Source of the DNA: Begonia masoniana
Taxonomy: Eukaryota > Streptophyta > Magnoliopsida > Cucurbitales > Begoniaceae
Direction of reading: 5' to 3'
Assembly: GCA_022432975.1 (NCBI GenBank)
Contig: CM039502.1
Coordinates: forward strand, 74,543,497-74,607,496
Length of the DNA stretch: 64,000 nucleotides
Part shown: positions 49,044 to 60,086 of the stretch, piece after piece
How the letters are laid out: the number at the start of each line of letters is the position of its first letter
How positions within the stretch are numbered: position 1 is the stretch's first letter
Program-made: the position numbers and the translations under genes
Notes under the pieces: generated by a model
Database searches by the model: none
The model's input: only the letters and a program-made list of their open reading frames with translations
Told to the model about the DNA's origin: nothing

Positions 49044-49556
49044 ATTTAGTGTTTATGATTATTTAGTGTTTATGGTGATTATTTAGTGTTTATGGTGATT
49101 ATTTAGTGTTTATGGTGATTATTTAGTGTTTATGGTGATTATTTAGTGTTTATGGTGATTATTTAGTGTTTATGGTGATTATTTAGTGTTTATGGTGATT
49201 ATTTAGTGTTTATGGTGATTATTTAGTGTTTATGGTGATTATTTAGTGTTTATGGTGATTATTTAGTGTTTATGGTGATTATTTAGTGTTTATGGTGATT
49301 ATTTAGTGTTTATGGTGATTATTTAGTGTTTATGGTGATTATTTAGTGTTTATGGTGATTATTTAGTGTTTATGGTGATTATTTAGTGTTTATGGTGATT
49401 ATTTAGTGTTTATGGTGATTATTTAGTGTTTATGGTGATTATTTAGTGTTTATGGTGATTATTTAGTGTTTATGGTGATTATTTAGTGTTTATGGTGATT
49501 ATTTAGTGTTTATGGTGATTATTTAGTGTTTATGGTGATTATTTAGTGTTTATGGT
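49044..49556 (+). repeat. 20-bp minisatellite in element C (about 25 copies)
   Basis: The unit TATGGTGATTATTTAGTGTT is repeated about 25 times with essentially no variation; only the first copies differ. It lies between the 138-aa ORF and the polypurine tract. Each unit contains TGGTGATTA and no long open frame. The homogeneity points to very recent expansion or assembly-sensitive copy number. Confidence 0.97.
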
Positions 49557-49666
49557 GAATTTGGGGGGAGTATTTTGATGATGTTTTGAAGCCATCAATC
49601 CAGAGGGAGAAAATTCAGGGGGAGTTATTGAAATTATTGATTATATTGATTTTGCCAAAAAATGCC

Positions 49667-49678
49667 AAAGGGGGAGAT
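49667..49678 (+). other. Polypurine tract of element C
   Basis: AAAGGGGGAGAT immediately before the 3' LTR. A second similar tract, AATTCAGGGGGAG (about 49612-49624), and TTTGGGGGGAG (about 49560-49570) lie upstream; multiple purine tracts are common in this lineage. Confidence 0.85.
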
Positions 49679-51032
49679 TGTTAATGCAACGACTTGCATG
49701 TGTTGGCATTCAATGTTTTTTTGGCAATATATTTTTATTTAAGGAGATAATATGTTTTTCCAAAATCGATGATTTTATTCTTGGTAAGCAAGCAAAAGCG
49801 ATTCTGTTTATGGATGACGTCTGGTCAACATTAATGAAGATTCTATGGAAGAGAAAATAAGGAAACAACATTATTTGGAAAGATATTGAATAAGGTATAT
49901 GCACTTGTTTTTTGGAAAAGTTTTATTTGGAAAGCCGATTTGTTGTAGATTTGACACGATTTGCTGGGCTCTGACTTCCCATGATTAATGGGATGCTTTC
50001 CTGAATTTTTGGGCGAAAATCTGTGCTGTTATGGAAACTTTCCTAAAGTGTCACATGAGGTGTCACATAACCGAATTTGTTAAGATTGTGTTTCCTTATT
50101 CCATGCGGTGGTAAATCCGATTTGGTAACTGAATGAATTAAAGATATGGAAGTTACCAATATTATTTAAAGCCTTCGTTTTTCTGAAGAAGGTTGCTGAA
50201 GCCATTATTATTGAGAGCGAAAAGTTTTTTATTCTTCCGGGCGATTTTATTCTATACCGACGTTTGCGTGTATTCTGCAATAGTTGATCCTTTCATTCAC
50301 GCCTACTGTGAGTCGTCGGTGATTGTTCTTCAGTGACGACGGAGTTTTGTTTTACGCGTGTGGAGGTTTTCTTCCTTTTTCCGAGCCGTCGGTTTTCTTT
50401 CACGCCCTACGTTTCTGCGTATGGGTTTGTGATTGTTTTGCACACTCGACCTAATCTGTGGATTTCATTGTTTTATTGAGTGTGCTGTGTGTTGCATTCG
50501 AAGACTTCGATCTGGTGTTCCAGGAGGTGTCCCAGGAGGCAATATTCTTTGTTCTTCATTGAAGCTCTGTCTCGGGAGGAGACAGCATCCGAACTCGTGA
50601 GGAGTTCTGTTTCTTAGACAAGGGGAGCTTGTCGTTCGTGATCGTGGGTGAGGGGATCTTGCCATAACACGGGTTTCGGGAGGAACCAACAACGAGGGGA
50701 TCTTGTTGTTATCTAGATCTCGGGAGAGGTTGTTCTAAAGTCGAGGGGATCTGGCAAAAACTGTTTCGTTGAGAAAGTTAGCTAGAGGCGGCGACAAAGA
50801 TAAGAGGGAGTCTTTATTTGTATAAGTCCGAGTTTTTCTTGTAATTTTGTTAACTCAAGGAAAAGTTTTTATATCTTGGCGTGGCCCCGCAGACGTAGGC
50901 TGGTTGCCGAACTGCGTTACCAACCTCTTGTGTCATTTATTTCCGCACTTTTTATATCGTTCATCGTTACTTTAAAATCAGTGTCACACAAGGATCCTTG
51001 TGTGACATCACTGAACTGATTTTAAACTTTCA
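49679..51032 (+). repeat. 3' LTR of element C (1,354 bp)
   Basis: Near-identical to 41735-43091, with a handful of single-base indels and substitutions (for example GCGATTCTG here versus GCCGATTCTG). Carries the same doublets (50047-50070 and about 50514) and palindrome (50982-51007). Followed by the target copy GTGTT. Confidence 0.95.
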
Positions 51033-51378
51033 GTGTTCATATTTGTTGTTGTTTTGTTGCACAATTTATGTCCTCTGTGATTGTTGTTATAACTAGTGTG
51101 TAATTATTGCTAACATTGAGCGGCTGGCTCCCCTTTTTGTTAGTTTATACACATTGATTTAGGAGGCTGAAGAAAGCACAATGAAGAATGATATCTATTG
51201 TAGCTGCTAGATGTACTATATCACTCTATACAAAAAGCCAAATAAGAAAAATGCAAAAAAATGTAATTTTATTTTTGAAGAAATAAATTTTTTTTTTAAT
51301 ACAATTGATGTTTCAACTGAATAATTACAGTTTTTGTTTTTATTGCATATCCTCATGAATATGGCTCTCATGTTGCAG

Positions 51379-51468
51379 AAATCTGAAGTGGAGGGGGATC
51401 AAAGATCACACAAGTTGCAAGAATCAGAGATTGCAGATGGAGAAAAACCCTATTCGAAAATGAAATGA
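51379..51468 (+). other. Possible terminal exon of an unidentified gene
   Basis: A splice-acceptor-like CTCATGTTGCAG at 51367-51378 precedes 29 codons rich in Glu/Lys (starting KSEVEGDQRSHK) ending in TGA at 51466-51468. The downstream sequence could be a 3' UTR. No upstream exon was identified; if real, element C inserted into its last intron. Too short to name. Confidence 0.25.
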
Positions 51469-54400
51469 GTGAGCACCTTGTTCTGCTGCAGCAGGGGAGA
51501 GAAAAAGGAGAGCGAGTGAGAGGAGGAAGTAGCGGTTAGTACATTAAAGTTTGTTGCGTCGAAAAACTGCCACTGACCCTAGAAAATAGGGTTTTGTATT
51601 GTACTTTACCGTAATATATTTTAGGACAAATGAGAAGAGTCCATAGCATAGTTTCAATTTAAGAGTCTCGATTTTGTTTGGTTTTGACTAATAAAAGAAC
51701 ACGAGAGGAGTTGCGTATGGGTACGGGTGTTGGAAAGCAACGAAAAAAAGGAAGAGGCTTTTTGGGGAGGAAAGCAATGGAGAGAACCCCTCTTGTTTGC
51801 TAACATTTAATGAGATGGGGACCTCTAGTGTGAAAGTTAAAGCCAACCCTTTTTTCTTCTATGTTCCACTGTTAATGGTCAACAAAAGAGCTACCAGTTT
51901 GGCTTGCTTTAGACTGTCTGTATTAGCTTTTATTATATACTCTTTTATGTCTCCATTATTGAGGTTCGTCAAGGACTTGGACTAGGGTTAAAATTTACTG
52001 TTTTTCACAGTCCGAGAATTTTCATTTTGTGATTAATAGAAATATCTGAAGTAACGATCTAACCCACATAGAAAATATAATTGCATGTGTAACACTGCAA
52101 GCTCCACCGAATAGTACAATGATGGCTTTTGTGATAATCGTCAAGTGCATAAGAGGTAAGTTATTAAAAATTTAGAACTTTTCATTTTATGTTAACAGTC
52201 ACCAATTAAATTCTTAATCTCATTTTAATTTTCCAAAAAACAAAAAAAAAATTTATCATTTGCTGCCTTCAATCATTATTATAGATATTCTTCTGGCGGG
52301 ATAATGTATTGGACAAGCTGAGAAGTTCCCTTCTAAAAACCTTTTTTTTCACCCTAAACCTAGTTTTCCTTGGTTGGTACTTGAGATTAGCGATCGGTGA
52401 GGGAAAAACTTGCAGAAACAACCTTTTGAGACTTCAGTCTTGTTCAGAGATATTTCACGGATTAATCTGACCGAGGAACATTCGAATTGTGTAGGTAATT
52501 TGAGAGCTCCGGTCCTTTCTCATTTTTAACTGTGTTTTCATATTCTAACATAACAATTCATGATAGGTTCGAGATATTGACGGATTAGTGGTAGATCGGC
52601 GTTGTTGGATCATCCATAGATGAGAGAATCAAAGAGTTCTTTGAACAGACAATGAGTTCTTGGACTTACTTTCATCTAAATTTGGGAGTTTCGAATTTTT
52701 TAAAATAAAAATGTGATATATGGATTAAAGTTCGAGATTAATAGTTAACGATGATGAAACTTTGCACAGAAATGTTGAAGAATTAATATGTATCGATTTG
52801 ATGCCAATAGAGTCAAAATCAAAGAGAGATCAGAAGAATTTATCGGAAGATGGTCATTTGATTACCAGATCGATCAATCAAATTGAATTTTTTTGAACTG
52901 GTTTGACCTAGACCAAACATGACCGGATCGGACCGAACTAGACCTCAATAACCTACCTGAATTGGACTAGATAGGACTAACCCAAACCAGATCAAACCAT
53001 ACTGGACATGACAAACCCAAACTATACCAAACCAAACCGGATCGAGCCGATTCAACCGGGCTGACTCTATCTAGTGGTTGACCAAGCAGGTCTAAACCCT
53101 ATTTTCATATCAAATCTTTAGAAGATTGTTCTATAAGTTCCTAAGAGCCTTTTATACTTAGTGATCATGAGTTTATGATAGGTTTTGAGATTTGACGTTT
53201 ATTCAAACTTTATTGTCTCTGAATTTGACGGTTTAGTAATATTATCAGTTTAGTTAGAGATTCTATTTGTTATGTTCAGTTATGCATATCATGCTAAAAC
53301 TTATTTTAAGTTATATCTCACATCTATGACATGTTCTGATTACAACACGTCGATTTTTATTATATATGTATATATTTCCAATCACATGTTCATGTATCTT
53401 GATTTTCATTGACAATCATATCAACCGTGTGCACCGAAATTTATTGACCTGAGTGAGGGTCACTATTTTTGATACGTACATTTAATTGTTGGAGGATATG
53501 TTTTAATGTTCTACGAATAGAGTAGTTAGATAGCTGACTGTGTCTTCTCTCTAGGTAAGAAACCCTAATTTTATTACTTACTACATTATAGTAGACTATT
53601 TTGTTAGTTGACCCTAGTAATGGTTCTTCGAAACCTGCTTTTTTTACGATATCGTTTTTATCCCTTGTTTTTTATACATGATTTTTCCGATGCATCATTC
53701 CTAACATTAAATATAATATTTAAATTTATATTGAGTTTAGTCAACTTACCCAATTCACACCCTTTTTTTGATTATGGTCTATGCTTGTGACTTTTTACTA
53801 TGCTTCATTCTCCTTTTGTTCCCACTTCTAAACTCACTACCGGAGAATCCCTATATTTCTATATTTTTTTTCCTGTTGCAAAGTCATTTATGTGTGAATG
53901 AAATTGTAAATCCCCTTTGATAATAATGCTTCATCTTCTCATTTGATAATAACGTACCATAAATTTCTTCCAGAATTACATTTTCCCTATCGTATAAAAT
54001 CGTATTTCTGAAAGTGTCATAAGAGGCAGTCAGAAGCCGGCAATGGGCAAAATAGAATCTATCCTAAATCCTCATCGCCGTACTTGCATTTCATAGTCTG
54101 CAAATTCAAAACTATCTCATTGAATGCACTCAAGTGTCCTTCATTAGAACTATCTTTCATCAATTTATGAGAATAAAGTCATTGTTTCAAATATAGTTAG
54201 GGTTTTGTTCAAACACAACTGCTAAAATTTTAATTATAATGCGGCGACAGTTGTTTCCTTCAGAACATCTTGAAAAATTTGATTAGACAAATGCAAACGT
54301 ATCAAAGATAGAATTTTTCGATACTTACAAATTTTCTTTTATTCACTCCAAGACATGGGCGTGTTATCGAACCCTAGCAATGAGTCGTCTAATCCATCTG

Positions 54401-54567
54401 TGTGATCACTTCACCTACCATAATAAGAATCTTGTATTTGAATCCAACAACGTAACACCAATTTCACAAGACTCATCTTCCCAAAAATTTTTGAACCAAT
54501 TATACTTGCCCCAAAACGGGAATGTTAATACCAAAATCTTTCAAATCAAGTAAATTTAAAAATTGTT
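51469..54567. other. Intergenic and probable old repeat DNA, no gene seen
   Basis: Contains a tract of GACC/AAACC/CCGGA words at 52895-53075 like those in the LTRs and hAT elements elsewhere in the window. This suggests a decayed LTR around 52380-53560. A block at 53851-53915 resembles one at 55660-55725. ORFs at 51797 and 53608 have no supporting pattern. Confidence 0.5.
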
Positions 54568-54572
54568 TTTAA

Positions 54573-54891
54573 TGGTGTCTCACATCGACAGAACCAAAAC
54601 AAACGGTTCTATATAAATATGAGGAGGATTCCCTCACTCCTTGAGCTAGCTTTTGGACTGAGTTCTATCCTCTCACTTTCTATCATGGTATCAGAACTAA
54701 ATTTGTACGATGTGATGACCGATTAAACACGCTAGACATGAAGGAAACAAAAACCTATCACGCTAGACGTATGAGCGGGTGTTGTCCTACATTGACAGAA
54801 CCAAAGCAAACGGTTCTGTATAAATATGAAGGGATTCCCTCATTCATTGAGCTAGCTTTTGGAGTGATTTATACCCCCTCACTTTCTATCA
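54573..54891 (+). mobile_element. Complete TRIM element (319 bp)
   Basis: LTRs at 54573-54685 and 54780-54891 share CAGAACCAAA, AACGGTTCT, TATAAATATGA and the end CTCACTTTCTATCA. TGGTATCAGAAC (54686-54697) follows the left LTR as a primer site, and GAGCGGG precedes the right LTR as a purine tract. The target duplication TTTAA is perfect (54568-54572 and 54892-54896). TATAAATA in each LTR is a plausible TATA box. It encodes nothing and depends on other elements. Confidence 0.9.
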
Positions 54892-54896
54892 TTTAA

Positions 54897-56570
54897 TTCA
54901 AATTTTAAAATTTCTTCTTTGCTGAAAATGTTTTCTGTTTGAAGAACACAGTCAAGTTGCGCGAGTCTGCAGGAGAACGTCAGGCTGGTGCAACAACAAA
55001 CGACAAAGGTTTTTTGTCGGACGGGTTCTATGATGGAGGTCAACAAACTTCTCTTCTTCGACGTTTGAGAGGATGGTCGAACTTTTGTGCATGGCTTTGG
55101 GACATATAGGTATCTTCTATGCTTATGTTAGATGGCTTCTACACTGGCAGATGAACGTTGCGATCAATAATTTTTCTCTAGCGATGGATGACTGAAGAGC
55201 AGGTTGACGAGTGGTGGTTCTTCTTCCCTGATCTGCGGCAGCAGATTCAGTTACGGCTCTTCTCCTCCTTCTGATGAAGAAAGACGCAACGCAACTTGGA
55301 ATTTCTTTTTGTTTTTCCTTTCTTTTCTTTTTCCAAAATTACAAATTTTTAATAAAAATTGCAAACCATAAAAATAAAATTGTTCAATCTGAGTACAGAA
55401 ACTCTCACCCTTACTTTGATGTCAATTGTTGAAAATCGAACGCAAATCAAAAAAAGAATATATGAGGAAATCAATGACACAAATTTACATGTAAACTCAT
55501 TTCTAGAAAAAAAATCATAAGTAGATAGAAATTTACTATATCAAAATTAAAATATAATTAAATTGTGCAACTCAAACAACAATACATAGACTAACGTAAA
55601 AAAAATCCTAATATCAAATTCAGAATTAATCCGGTCCAACTAAAATTCGGGTCACTCAAACTCTATTTTATTTTATATTTTTTTCCGTTGTGTAGTCATT
55701 TACTTATCAATAACATTGTAAATCCCGCATTATAAGTACTATAACCACGTAATTACTTTAAAAGATAAAGATGCTTAATTATTGCGTTACTCATTTTGTT
55801 CAGCAGTTGACATTAAAATCAATCATTAGATTTTTAGTACCTCGCCCTGTTTGTAATATTTATTTACTAGATGAGATAATAATCTTTTTGGGGATTTGAA
55901 AAGGAATATGCTGATTTGGGACTGACTTTTAGCGATGAACCACACAAGTATGAACTTATATTTAAACTGTTTTTCAATTAATAAGATTTTAGCATTATTC
56001 TAATCTCTATCTTCATGATTACAATCCTATTTTTCTAGAGAGAGAAAGAGAAGAGAGTGACAATGACATTAACTTATTATAGTTTCATTGATGACATTAA
56101 AAAAGAAATATATAAAAGCTCGAGTACTTTGAAAAGGAAGTTAAATTAAAATAAAGAAATGAACAAAAGGGACCTAATTCACCATCATCCTCAATCTTTC
56201 GAGGAAAGCAGACGTTTCCTCGTCTGTGCAAAGGTTTAGGTTTTCTTTCCTGACACAACACAACACAAACTGAAACATGTTTCTTAATTATTGTTTTTTA
56301 TTTTAGCTTTTATCACAAGCCATTTCTTTTTCAGTGGCAACGTCTCCACGAAAAAAGCTTCTTTTATTGATGTTCCTTCATTAAAGGTGCTTGCTTTGGC
56401 TGCTTCCATGATATGAAAATGGTGGGATCAATCAACTTAACTTCTCTTCCTTCAGCATATCCACTTCTACTCTTTGCTGTAATTTTTAAACTTTTGAGCT
56501 AAACTGAACACCAACTTCGATGAAACAGACCCAGTAACTTTTAGGGTTTTTTGATGAGTTCCGAGGTGTC
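54897..56570. other. Intergenic DNA with a possible decayed copia end
   Basis: At about 55416-55440, TTTGATGTCAATTGTTGAAAA resembles a mutated minus-strand primer site (GATACCA) followed by an LTR start, as in elements A, B and D. The GC-richer 54950-55290 could be the leader of that element. No coding region remains. Confidence 0.35.
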
Positions 56571-58705
56571 TCTCCTACTTGTAAAACCGGTATTTTAAAT
56601 TATTTTTGTTCAATTTAATATTTAGATAAATTTATAAAATATTGCAGTAAATCCGTAAATAAGAAAATATAGTTGAAATAGGGTTTGGAAATTCCTATTT
56701 CTTCATTGTGTGGCCGCCATAGAGAAGAAAGGGAAAGAGAGTATTGTCCCGTTTGTTCAGTTGTCGCGCTCTAAGGCTAAGAACGTGTTTGTGGGACTCC
56801 GAGGATTACCTTTTGTGAACAGACGTTGATTATTGGTAAGTATTTTCTCTCTATTTTTATGTTTGAAGTTTAGGTTTTATGTTGAGGAAAGATTCGAGCA
56901 ATGAAACTCGATTTCATCTGATCTTTCTAGATATATTAGTGTATTAAGAGTGTGTGCAGAGGTTGTCGCCGTTTTGAGGCAAAAATCGGCTAAGGGGAGC
57001 GTTTTCCACCACTTCCTGTCGCTAGAAATCGCCCAAGTATCGACTTCTATGGATGGTCGGTTGACACTTCAAGCCCTGTTCTAGGAACAAAGAGCTGTAA
57101 GTGGGAAGTGTCGACTGCTATGGTAAATGGATTGAAATCTAAGAGTTTAAGGTGTTGAAACTTCAGGGAAAGTATCAATCGAGCAAGTGTCGACACTTGT
57201 GGATGAAGCGTCAACCGCTAGGCCTTTTGATGATTAAACCCGAGAGCTTTAAGTGTCGACCGCTTGAAGGAAGTATCGACCGCGGGTCAACCCGAGAGTT
57301 GGAAGTGTCGACCATGGTCCGAGGTGTTGACTGCACAATGCCTCTTTGGGAAAAAATTTGTCGCATCAGTGAAGTTCGTGGCTATTTATATGGTTAAGAA
57401 TTGAGTTTCTAGTCTCGGTTTAGGACCAATCCTATTGTCTACCCTTAATATTAAGTTGGATAATATTAACTTTGATTTTATGTTAGACTCAAACACCTTC
57501 TAGGACTTCGTGCTAGTTGCGCCTTCAGTTGGAAGAATGAGCGCTCGACGTAAAGGTAGAAGTTTTATATTATTTGCATTGCATTGCATGGTTTTAAAAA
57601 AAAATACTCTATTTTGGTGAACTATCACTTATAAAAACCTAATGGGGCCTAGTTGTCAGCACATCAGTCTTTTATGTATATATATATGTATGATTTGCAC
57701 GTTTACTGTTGATATATGATTTTATTATTGTTGTGATAGAGGATGGATCCTTGTGATACTTTGGACGGTCTCAGTATCAAAGTATCAGAAGGACATCCAA
57801 GTACACATTTTGCTACGTAAAGATTTTCATATATGCACGTCACGAAATAGGTAATAGGGCAGTGATGACGCGCTCTTTGGGCTTCAAATCCCTAAACCCG
57901 ATCAGAGTATTATTCTTTGTTTATTATCGATTATATGGGTTGCTTCGTAGATAACTATTGTCCACTAACAACCCAGGTAACGGAGTTAGATCTTCGGATC
58001 GCACATTACTTGATTCTTCTTTCTAACTTATGAGGTATTGCTAGACTTCGGTCGCCGTCTTTGTGTGTTTATGTGCCGTAGGGGTCCTTGAGTGACCATC
58101 TTTTTTCACTGAGATGATTTTCTAATGAAATGTACGATGATGACTTATTTTCATATATTCGTCTATGTATGAGACAAATGTTTTACTTAATGTCTCATCG
58201 TTGGCTCATGTGGAGCGCATTTTCCTTAAAATTGTGAAAAATGAATTTTCAATAGAACGATGTTTTGAAAACCATTTTGTTATCTCATCATGTTTTGAAA
58301 AAAAATGTAAAAGAAATTTTACATGTATTTAATATAGTATTCCTAATGAGTTAGTCATTCACTCCCAAACGCGTCTCTTTTCCAAAAAATAACATGAGCA
58401 GTGAGTAGTTGGAGTTCAGGAATTGTTTCCTTATTTTACTTCTTTCTGCATATTAGTGTTTAGTTTTCTTCTTGTGATGACTTATCTCTATTTGGTATGT
58501 ATTAGATATTTAGATTTGGATTTGGATTTAGACTTGTGAAGCTTATTGAACTGCTATTTCTTTTATCGTATTATTATATCTGTAGTCATTGTGTGAATCT
58601 TGATTTTTTATTCAATGTTCAACTCTTTCGCTGCTAACCAAGTTTTAACTGAGTGATCGGGTCCTCTTTCCAAGGATCGAATTGCCCTACCTGGCGTTTT
58701 GCTAA
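56571..58705. other. Probable decayed gypsy-type LTR sequence
   Basis: A 2.1-kb region without genes whose composition and words resemble chromoviral LTRs. It contains a cluster of AAGTGTCGACCGCT-like words at 57035-57335 and a donor-like GGTAAGTATTTTCTC near 56835. Precise ends and target duplications were not found. The copia element D lies directly against its right side. Confidence 0.35.
57035..57335 (+). repeat. Cluster of eight AAGTGTCGACYGCT-like words
   Basis: Copies at 57035, 57106, 57185, 57206, 57251, 57271, 57303 and 57322, with irregular spacing (about 20 bp for two neighbouring pairs). Variants are AAGTATCGAC and AAGCGTCAACCGCT. Some contain the GTCGAC palindrome. The 81-codon ORF across them has no family pattern. 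Confidence 0.7.
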
Positions 58706-58710
58706 CTCTG

Positions 58711-59023
58711 TGTTAGGATTAGACGCCCTAATCCTCCTGTAACGAACGATTCAGGAAATACGAAAAAGAAATAACACACAGATTTATAGTGGTTCACTCT
58801 CGTCGCGAGAGCTACGTCCACTGGCCGCTGACAGATTTCACTAAGATGAACAAACGAGTTACAACGGTTTGCCTCACACTCTCAGACACTCTGTCTTTCT
58901 TTCTGTGTTACATTCAATAACCTAAACACGCCTTTATATAATAGACGATTTAGGGTTACAGAATAACAGGGTAATTATTTGACCATAATACCCCTAAACC
59001 TAATTAGACTCCATAACTCAACA
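58711..59023 (-). repeat. 3' LTR of element D (313 bp)
   Basis: On the minus strand it runs TGTTGAGTTATGG ... CTAATCCTAACA, with TATATAAAGG near 58931-58940 as a TATA box. The outer edge holds a small hairpin (GGATTA ... TAATCC). The plus-strand ATCTCCCACTTGGAG at 59024-59038 is the complement of the polypurine tract. Confidence 0.93.
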
Positions 59024-59084
59024 ATCTCCCACTTGGAGACTAATCTCATCATCTCTCCATCTTCAACGGCTTCACTTCAATGTC

Positions 59085-60086
59085 TCATCCAAGAAGTCCA
59101 ACTGAAGTTGCGCACAACTTCAGCTTCTCACTCGTCACAGCTTTCGTCAACATGTCAGCTGGATTCCGACTCCCTGGGATCTTCTCAAGCGCTAATACTC
59201 CATCTTCTAAAGCAGATCTGATGAAATGATAACGCACCTGTATATGCTTTGTCTTGCCATGATAAACTGGATTCTTTGCCAAATGAATGGCACTCTGGCT
59301 GTCACAATGCAATACACTCCCATCGTAGTTTTGGCCTAACTCGCGTAGAAAAGGCTGTAACCACATCATCTCCTTTGCAGCTTCTGTCACTGCAATATAC
59401 TCGGTTTCACAACTAGAAAGAGCGACGACATCTTGAAGTCTCGAAACCCAACTGATTGCGGTACCACCCAAAGTGTAGACATACCCAGTCCTGCTCTTAC
59501 TACTGTCAATATCACCACCATTATCAGCATCAACATATCCATCCAAGCCCAAATCTGACTTTCGAAAACATAAAGCGAATCCCAAACTACCCTTCAAGTA
59601 TCGCAAAATCCATTTTACAGCTTCCCAATGTTTTCTTCCTGGATTACTCATAAACCTGCTGACAACTCCCACTGCATGTGCAATATCTGGTCGTGTGCAA
59701 ACCATCGCGTACATAAGACTACCAACGGCTGAGGCATATGGAACTTTGGCCATGTAGTTCCTCTCTTCCTCGGTCGAGGGTGACTGATCTTTGGATAGTT
59801 TGAAATGACTAGCCAATGGTGTAGTGACTGGCTTCGCATCCTGCATTTGAAACCTGCTAAGAACCTTCTTCACATAGTCTTCTTGTGAGAGTTTGAGAAC
59901 ATCCTTGTCCCTGAATATTCTCATCCCAAGGATTTGTTTTGCAGCACCCAAATCCTTCATTGCAAACTCTGTAGATAACTTCCTCTTCAGCCTGTCAATC
60001 TCATGCAAGCTTGCTCCAGCAATCAACATATCATCAACGTAAAGGAGCAGAATAATGTAGGAATTATCAAACTTTTGATGTAGCAA
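59085..60086 (-). pseudogene. Element D: RT end and RNase H
   Basis: Minus-strand frame carrying the catalytic LLLYVDDMLIAG, then EFAMKDLGAAKQILGM, the conserved YASAVGSLMYAMVCTRPD block and RNase H residues (YVDADNGGD, SSCETEYIAVTEAA, LHCDSQSAIHLAKNP, ADMLTKAV). It overlaps the preceding frame at 60023-60086, which places a frameshift near 60075 just before the active site. Its apparent start is not a real one. YVDADNGGD departs from the usual DxDWAGD pattern. Confidence 0.9.

Larger units (their letters stand above)
41735..51032 (+). mobile_element. Ty1/copia element C, SIRE/Maximus-like (9,298 bp)
   Basis: LTRs at 41735-43091 and 49679-51032 look about 99% identical. The target duplication GTGTT is perfect (41730-41734 and 51033-51037). 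Internal order is primer site, gag, protease, integrase, RT, RNase H, then 1.6 kb of extra sequence before the polypurine tract. The large size, the Gag start with [17 protein letters not shown] and the post-pol region suggest the SIRE/Maximus lineage. A single 7-bp insertion breaks pol. A GTGTCAC-based 12-bp motif recurs through the element. Confidence 0.95.

Noticed and set aside
53851..55725. Similar blocks at 53851-53915 and 55660-55725 as ends of one element
   Set aside because: Similarity is modest and AT-rich, orientation is direct, and no target duplication or primer site supports paired LTRs.
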